Shown: piece after piece, positions 60,555 through 64,000 of the stretch
Numbering within the stretch: the first letter of the stretch is position 1
Layout: every line of letters begins with the position of its first letter
NCBI GenBank assembly: GCA_017471045.1
Contig: JAFUWZ010000026.1
Span: 1-64,000, forward strand
Reading direction: 5' to 3'
DNA: 64,000 bases
Source: Bacteroidales bacterium
GTDB lineage: Bacteria; Bacteroidota; Bacteroidia; Bacteroidales; UBA932
Made by a program: the position numbers and the translations under genes
Notes under the pieces: generated by a model
The model's input: the letters and a program-made list of their open reading frames with translations, nothing else
Database searches by the model: none
What the model was told of the DNA's origin: nothing

Positions 60555-61175
60555 TTAAATTGCCCGCCACCATAGGGCGCCGTCGATATATATCTTCGTT
60601 TTTTTCAAATCATAACTGCCGCTCCAATAGGGGCCGGCGTTTCGTGTCATTCCGAAACAAATCCGCTGGTTTGATCCTATCGGCGTGGCCGAGTTAGAGC
60701 TGCCAGATAGTACAAATTGCCCGGTGTCGGTCTTTGTCCAACCCCGATACGCCGTCCCGGTAAACTCCAATTTAATTGTATACCAAGTATTTGCTGCGAG
60801 ATTTCTAAATAGAACAGCGCCAGACAATACATTCCATGACGAACTACCTGTTCCAGCAAAAACTTGGAAGCTCGTCGCGTTATTGCGTTGTACAACTATG
60901 GTACGCTGTGATGTGTTGACGGTATCCGACGCCGCTGGGATGTTGAAGAAGATGACCTCCAAGTTTTTTGCCGTCGGAGGCGTCTTGATCCGGGTTATAA
61001 TTGCCCACGGATTGGACCCGAATTGATATACGGGGGAGGCTATCCCGTTGTTAGCACCGCCTGAGACCATTATCCCGTCGGTAATTGTCGGAGACCCTAT
61101 CACGGTGTACCCGCTGACCTGGGGCACCTCTTCTTCATAAATTATCATCCTCCTGCGAAGTAACAGCTCCCTCAT
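60555..61175 (-). CDS. Phage structural protein, LamG/ConA-like fold
   Basis: The 206-residue protein is beta-rich. Its pattern (ANTWYTIKLEFTGTAYRGW, then ICFGMTRNAGPYWSGSYD and LKKTKIYIDGALWW) is that of concanavalin-like jelly rolls found in tail fibres. It follows the collagen-like gene by 3 nt and precedes the CBM protein, so it is likely part of a receptor-binding set. Its gene is less GC-rich than its neighbours. Confidence 0.6.
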   Translation of the reverse strand: MRELLLRRRMIIYEEEVPQVSGYTVIGSPTITDGIMVSGGANNGIASPVYQFGSNPWAIITRIKTPPTAKNLEVIFFNIPAASDTVNTSQRTIVVQRNNATSFQVFAGTGSSSWNVLSGAVLFRNLAANTWYTIKLEFTGTAYRGWTKTDTGQFVLSGSSNSATPIGSNQRICFGMTRNAGPYWSGSYDLKKTKIYIDGALWWRAI

Positions 61176-61178
61176 AGC

Positions 61179-62264
61179 TTACGCCTCCATATAAGTAGCA
61201 ATACCGTCAATGACGGAGACTTCGTAATGCTTGCCCGCCTTAATGGTCGGAGCGTCCTCCCCGTTCCACGCCGTAATCTCAACGGGCCAGGTGATCGTCG
61301 GAGCGGTCGCCGGTGTGTCGAATGTCCAGTACCAATGATTCACGACGGCCGCGTCCAGGTCCGTCGTATCAAAGGCGAAGGTCGTGTTCCCGGCGAGGGT
61401 TTCGAGTGCGTACAACACGTTGGGCAACATACCGCCGGCGGGGATAGAGGAGGCGACGGGGATGATGCCGGAAACGCCCTGCGGGCCTTGCGGTCCGGTC
61501 TCGCCTTGCGGACCTTGCGGGCCTTGTGGCCCGGTCACGCCTTGCGGGCCTTGCGGACCTTCCGGGCCGGTCTCGCCCTGCGGGCCTTGTGGCCCGGTCT
61601 CGCCTTGTGGTCCTTGTGGTCCTTGTGGTCCGGTCGCACCCGTCGGCCCGATTTCTCCTTTGATGTTGTGAAAGGTGAACACGAGGATCCCATTGTTCAG
61701 CGACACGTCAACCGACGGCGTGCCGGTGTTGGCGTCGGCGGTGGCAGATGCGCCCGTCACACCGGCAGGACCGGTGGGACCCTGGGGGCCGGTCGGTCCC
61801 GTGGCACCCGTGTCGCCGGTCGCGCCTTTCAGGTTCTTAAACGCCAGGTCCAGCGCCGTCCCCGCCAAGGTGACGACAACTGCGGGCGTCCCGGTAGAGT
61901 TGTCGACGGACGCCTCTACAGACGTGATGCCTGGGGATCCGGTCTCGCCTTGCGGGCCTTGCGGTCCGGTCACGCCTTGCGGACCCTGCGGGCCTTGTGG
62001 CCCGGTCACGCCTTGCGGGCCTTGTGGCCCGGTCACGCCTTGCGGGCCTTGTGGTCCTTCCGGACCGGTTGCCGGCGTGGCCGATCGCACGAAAGCCCCC
62101 GTGTCGGGGTCGTAGGTGTACCAATAGCCGTCATCGCCGATGAACGGCGTCGCAAGGGCGTCAGCGATGGCCGATAGCACTCCGTTCAGCACGGGGCCGG
62201 TGATCTCCTGGTTGGCGTTGCGCTTGATGTATGCGTCGATGAGAGTTTGAAGGGCGTTTGCCAT
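61179..62264 (-). CDS. Collagen-like phage tail protein
   Basis: The 361-residue protein starts [17 protein letters not shown], a helical tail-attachment region, then has three blocks of Gly-X-Y triplets: about 16, 9 and 22 triplets, mostly GPQ, GVT and GET. Two homologous beta modules with a TGTP turn and an FKNLKG or FHNIKG end separate them. A C-terminal beta domain of about 85 residues (from [17 protein letters not shown]) closes it. It probably forms a trimeric fibre. An earlier start would add seven residues. Confidence 0.8.
   Translation of the reverse strand: MANALQTLIDAYIKRNANQEITGPVLNGVLSAIADALATPFIGDDGYWYTYDPDTGAFVRSATPATGPEGPQGPQGVTGPQGPQGVTGPQGPQGPQGVTGPQGPQGETGSPGITSVEASVDNSTGTPAVVVTLAGTALDLAFKNLKGATGDTGATGPTGPQGPTGPAGVTGASATADANTGTPSVDVSLNNGILVFTFHNIKGEIGPTGATGPQGPQGPQGETGPQGPQGETGPEGPQGPQGVTGPQGPQGPQGETGPQGPQGVSGIIPVASSIPAGGMLPNVLYALETLAGNTTFAFDTTDLDAAVVNHWYWTFDTPATAPTITWPVEITAWNGEDAPTIKAGKHYEVSVIDGIATYMEA
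61480..62075 (-). repeat. Tandem repeats encoding the collagen-like blocks
   Basis: Short repeated units based on a 9-bp Gly-Pro-Gln codon pattern (GGCCCGCAAGGC-like on the coding strand) occur at about 61480-61645 and 61950-62070. Copies are nearly identical, so the number of triplets could change by slippage or recombination without breaking frame. Confidence 0.75.
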
Positions 62265-62311
62265 GTCGTTTTTATTTTTGTGCAAATATCAGTATCCCCC
62301 GCCCGTGGAAA

Positions 62312-62803
62312 TCACCAGGCGAGAAGGTTGTACGAAAGACCGACGCCGATGTATGGCGTCAGGCCTTTGTCGCTGACACCGTAACCAGCCTGAACGCCAA
62401 CGCCCCAGCGCGTAACATTCCGCGGCCCCGGTACTTTGACGGTCTGCGTCACGATCTCCGTCCGGGTGTAGTGGCGCACGCTGTCGACGGACGGGCGGAC
62501 GCCGGACGCCCAGACGGTGCAAAGGGAATCCCGCCACTCGACCTGCTCGCGGTTCAGTACGACGCGCAGGGTGTCCCGCAGGCGCACCGTATCGCACGCG
62601 GTGACGGTGTCGCGGCGGACCGCCGTCTTGACGATATAAACGGGCGTGGAGACGGTTATAGTGTCCCGGACGGTCACGGTGTCGGTCCGGATTTCCGTCA
62701 CCGTCTGCGGGGCCGGTTTGCGCCCGCGGCCCAGGGCGAAGCCCAGGGCGAACACGGCGGCAAGGCCCAGGGCCAACGCGGCAAGCTGGACGCGGTCGCT
62801 CAT
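62312..62803 (-). CDS. Small membrane-anchored phage protein
   Basis: The 163-residue protein has one N-terminal transmembrane segment (about 7-27, LAALALGLAAVFALGFALG) followed by a Thr/Arg/Val-rich region with repeated RDTVTV-like strands and a Gly-rich C-terminus (GVGVQAGYGVSDKGLTPYIG). Its position directly after the endolysin (4-nt overlap) suggests a lysis role such as a spanin, but I cannot show it. Similar proteins near amidases in Bacteroidales prophages are annotated as DUF6808 or hypothetical. Confidence 0.55.
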   Translation of the reverse strand: MSDRVQLAALALGLAAVFALGFALGRGRKPAPQTVTEIRTDTVTVRDTITVSTPVYIVKTAVRRDTVTACDTVRLRDTLRVVLNREQVEWRDSLCTVWASGVRPSVDSVRHYTRTEIVTQTVKVPGPRNVTRWGVGVQAGYGVSDKGLTPYIGVGLSYNLLAW

Positions 62804-63390
62804 AGCGCGGCGTAACGTTTGACGCCGTCGCAGATCGCCGAGACGATCCGGTACTGCGTGTAAGGGGAAAGCAGCCAGGAGCACTCCTCGCGGTTGTCGT
62901 AGAAGAAATTTTCAAGGAGTACCGCCGGGCATTTCGTATTCTTGAGAATCGTAAAATTCGCCTCCCAGTCCCGGTCGCCGTCGGAATAGTCCCGGCGGAT
63001 CTTGCGGTCCGGGAAGGCTCGCTCAAAAGCATCGTAGAAGCACTCGGCGGCGGTGTCGGCCTTCGTCTTGCCGGGCGATGTGTAGGCGCTCCAGCCCTGG
63101 GCGTTCATCCATCGCGACCCGTCCCCGGCGGCGTTCGCGTGGACCGATACCAGGAGGACGTTAGCGGCCCCTGCCTCGGTGCAGACCTTGTTAGCACGGC
63201 GCACCCGGGTAGAGAGCGCGATGTCGTTTGTTTCAGGCACCAGCAGCCGCGTCTCGATCCCGTCCGCGAGCAGCCGGGCGCAGACGTCCGCGGCGATCCA
63301 GCGGTTCCAAAGATACTCGCGGAAACGGCCGTCCGGGGATCGCTTTCCGGCGGTGTCGATGCCGTGCCCGTTGTCGATTAGTACAATCAT
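62800..63390 (-). CDS. N-acetylmuramoyl-L-alanine amidase (endolysin)
   Basis: The 196-residue enzyme is a zinc amidase of the Amidase_3 type that cuts peptidoglycan. The zinc site is IVLIDNGHGIDTAGKRSPDG (His), a second His in VSVHANAAG, and the catalytic Glu in VLLENFFYDN. It lacks a signal peptide and a cell-wall-binding domain, so it needs the adjacent holin-like protein for release. 4-nt overlaps on both sides place it in the lysis cassette. Confidence 0.88.
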   Translation of the reverse strand: MIVLIDNGHGIDTAGKRSPDGRFREYLWNRWIAADVCARLLADGIETRLLVPETNDIALSTRVRRANKVCTEAGAANVLLVSVHANAAGDGSRWMNAQGWSAYTSPGKTKADTAAECFYDAFERAFPDRKIRRDYSDGDRDWEANFTILKNTKCPAVLLENFFYDNREECSWLLSPYTQYRIVSAICDGVKRYAAL

Positions 63391-63701
63391 TTCCCGGCCT
63401 CCTTATCTTCGACCAGCCGCTGCAGTCCGTAGTCCGCCAGGGCGGACGTAAGGCGCGAAACCTGCTCCCGCAGTTCCGCGACCTCTTTCCGCAGTTCAGC
63501 ATTCTCCGTTAGGACATCGTCCAGGCGGGCTTTGTTGTCGTCCGCTAATGATTTGTAGAACTCCAACGAATCCTGCATATTGCTGATTAGGTTGGTATCT
63601 ACCTCGGCATTGTATTTTCGTTTCGCAAAAAACCACGACGCGAAGCCGGATGTGACGGTGGCGATGACGCCGCCCAGGATGGCAATCCAAGTGTCTAACA
63701 T
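63387..63701 (-). CDS. Holin-like small membrane protein
   Basis: The 104-residue protein has one transmembrane segment (about 5-25, WIAILGGVIATVTSGFASWF), a basic stretch and a C-terminal coiled coil (about 55-95). Size, topology and the 4-nt overlap with the amidase support a holin or holin-accessory role; no family was recognised. Confidence 0.6.
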   Translation of the reverse strand: MLDTWIAILGGVIATVTSGFASWFFAKRKYNAEVDTNLISNMQDSLEFYKSLADDNKARLDDVLTENAELRKEVAELREQVSRLTSALADYGLQRLVEDKEAGK

Positions 63702-63704
63702 GGC

Positions 63705-64000
63705 TCAAAAGATTAGGAAGTCGTCGTTGAAGTCGTCGTTGAAGTCCCCGAAGCCTTCGCCGCACGGTCCGACCGCAGGGACGCGCAGGCGCACCGATGC
63801 GAATACGCCCGCGCATTCGTCCAGGAAGCGCTGGTTGAAGGTCGTAAATGTGACATCTCCGTAGTCGATTCCCAGCTCGGCAAGGGTCCGCAGGATGTTG
63901 CCCAGCGTGTCAATGCCGACGGACTGGATCTCGATCTCGTTGCCCTTGTCTTCCGTGAGGCGGTCGATGTAGATCAGCGTGAAGGCGAAGGAGCGCACCC
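63705..64000 (-). CDS. Phage protein, 5'-truncated by the window edge
   Basis: The frame is open to the window edge, so the start is probably outside (a GTG at 63998 is the only start inside). The visible 97 residues include FAFTLIYIDRLTEDKGN, IEIQSVGIDTLGNIL and FNQRFLDECAGVFASVRLRV, a pattern recurring in Bacteroidales prophage genes upstream of lysis genes, ending in a repeated FNDDFNDDF tail. Function unknown. Confidence 0.6.
   Translation of the reverse strand, partial: VRSFAFTLIYIDRLTEDKGNEIEIQSVGIDTLGNILRTLAELGIDYGDVTFTTFNQRFLDECAGVFASVRLRVPAVGPCGEGFGDFNDDFNDDFLIF

Noticed and set aside
61480-62075. CRISPR-like periodic repeats
   Set aside because: Repeats are 9-bp multiples without unique spacers and translate in frame to Gly-X-Y triplets, so they are collagen-like coding repeats.

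Overview
The window looks like chromosomal DNA of a GC-rich member of the Bacteroidales (Bacteroidota). The evidence is a SusC/SusD pair with a third surface lipoprotein, a TonB receptor/DUF4249 pair, many SPII lipoproteins, the mreBCD-PBP2-rodA order, and repeated promoters of the Bacteroidales type (-7 box TAnnTTTG, sometimes with TTTG about 19-20 nt upstream). Genus cannot be fixed from the sequence; the carbohydrate-active genes suggest a gut or rumen polysaccharide user.

Layout. 1-746: scar of a mobile element, a frameshifted tyrosine integrase joined in frame to a piece of an ATP-binding regulator. 0.8-10.4 kb: GH29 fucosidase, a retropepsin-like protein lacking its aspartate, then a susC-susD-surface glycan-binding operon closed by a very strong terminator. 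10.4-14.3 kb: AMP-forming ligase overlapping an acyl carrier protein, a convergent GNAT-like protein and an outer-membrane barrel. 14.3-19.5 kb: a Tat-exported phosphodiesterase and a DUF4886-CE15 fused esterase, divergent from a GH3 enzyme. 19.5-25.2 kb: the rod-shape operon mreB-mreC-mreD-mrdA-rodA. 25.2-33.2 kb: ispD, an Lrp/AsnC regulator, topA, and a PBP1A-ddl-prmC operon. 33.3-37.9 kb: an unknown lipoprotein, a YefM/YoeB toxin-antitoxin pair with visible operators, hemW and two membrane-anchored proteins. 38.0 kb: tRNA-Val(GAC), then about 600 bp of gene-poor, probably degraded sequence.

38.7-59.7 kb is mostly housekeeping: DUF3109, an inactive-looking M16 protein, a TPR protein, a U32 peptidase-family protein with an inserted repeat, an M24 aminopeptidase, the DUF4249/TonB pair, dusB-lpxK, pyrH-frr, an sdhC-like cytochrome b without sdhA/sdhB beside it, rplM-rpsI, rpsB-tsf, a flippase and a cyclophilin lipoprotein. 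Structured leaders precede rplM and rpsB.

60.0-64.0 kb is the end of a prophage or phage-derived element on the minus strand: a truncated structural gene, a holin-like protein, an amidase endolysin, a small anchored protein, a collagen-like tail protein, and two probable receptor-binding proteins, ending at a strong terminator. It continues past the window edge.

The most unusual items are the chimeric integrase pseudogene, the DUF4886-CE15 double esterase, the ligase-ACP pair, the orphan sdhC, the ribosomal leaders, the repeat inside the U32 gene and the phage collagen-like gene. I see no CRISPR array, intact insertion sequence, rRNA, or convincing wholly new defence system.
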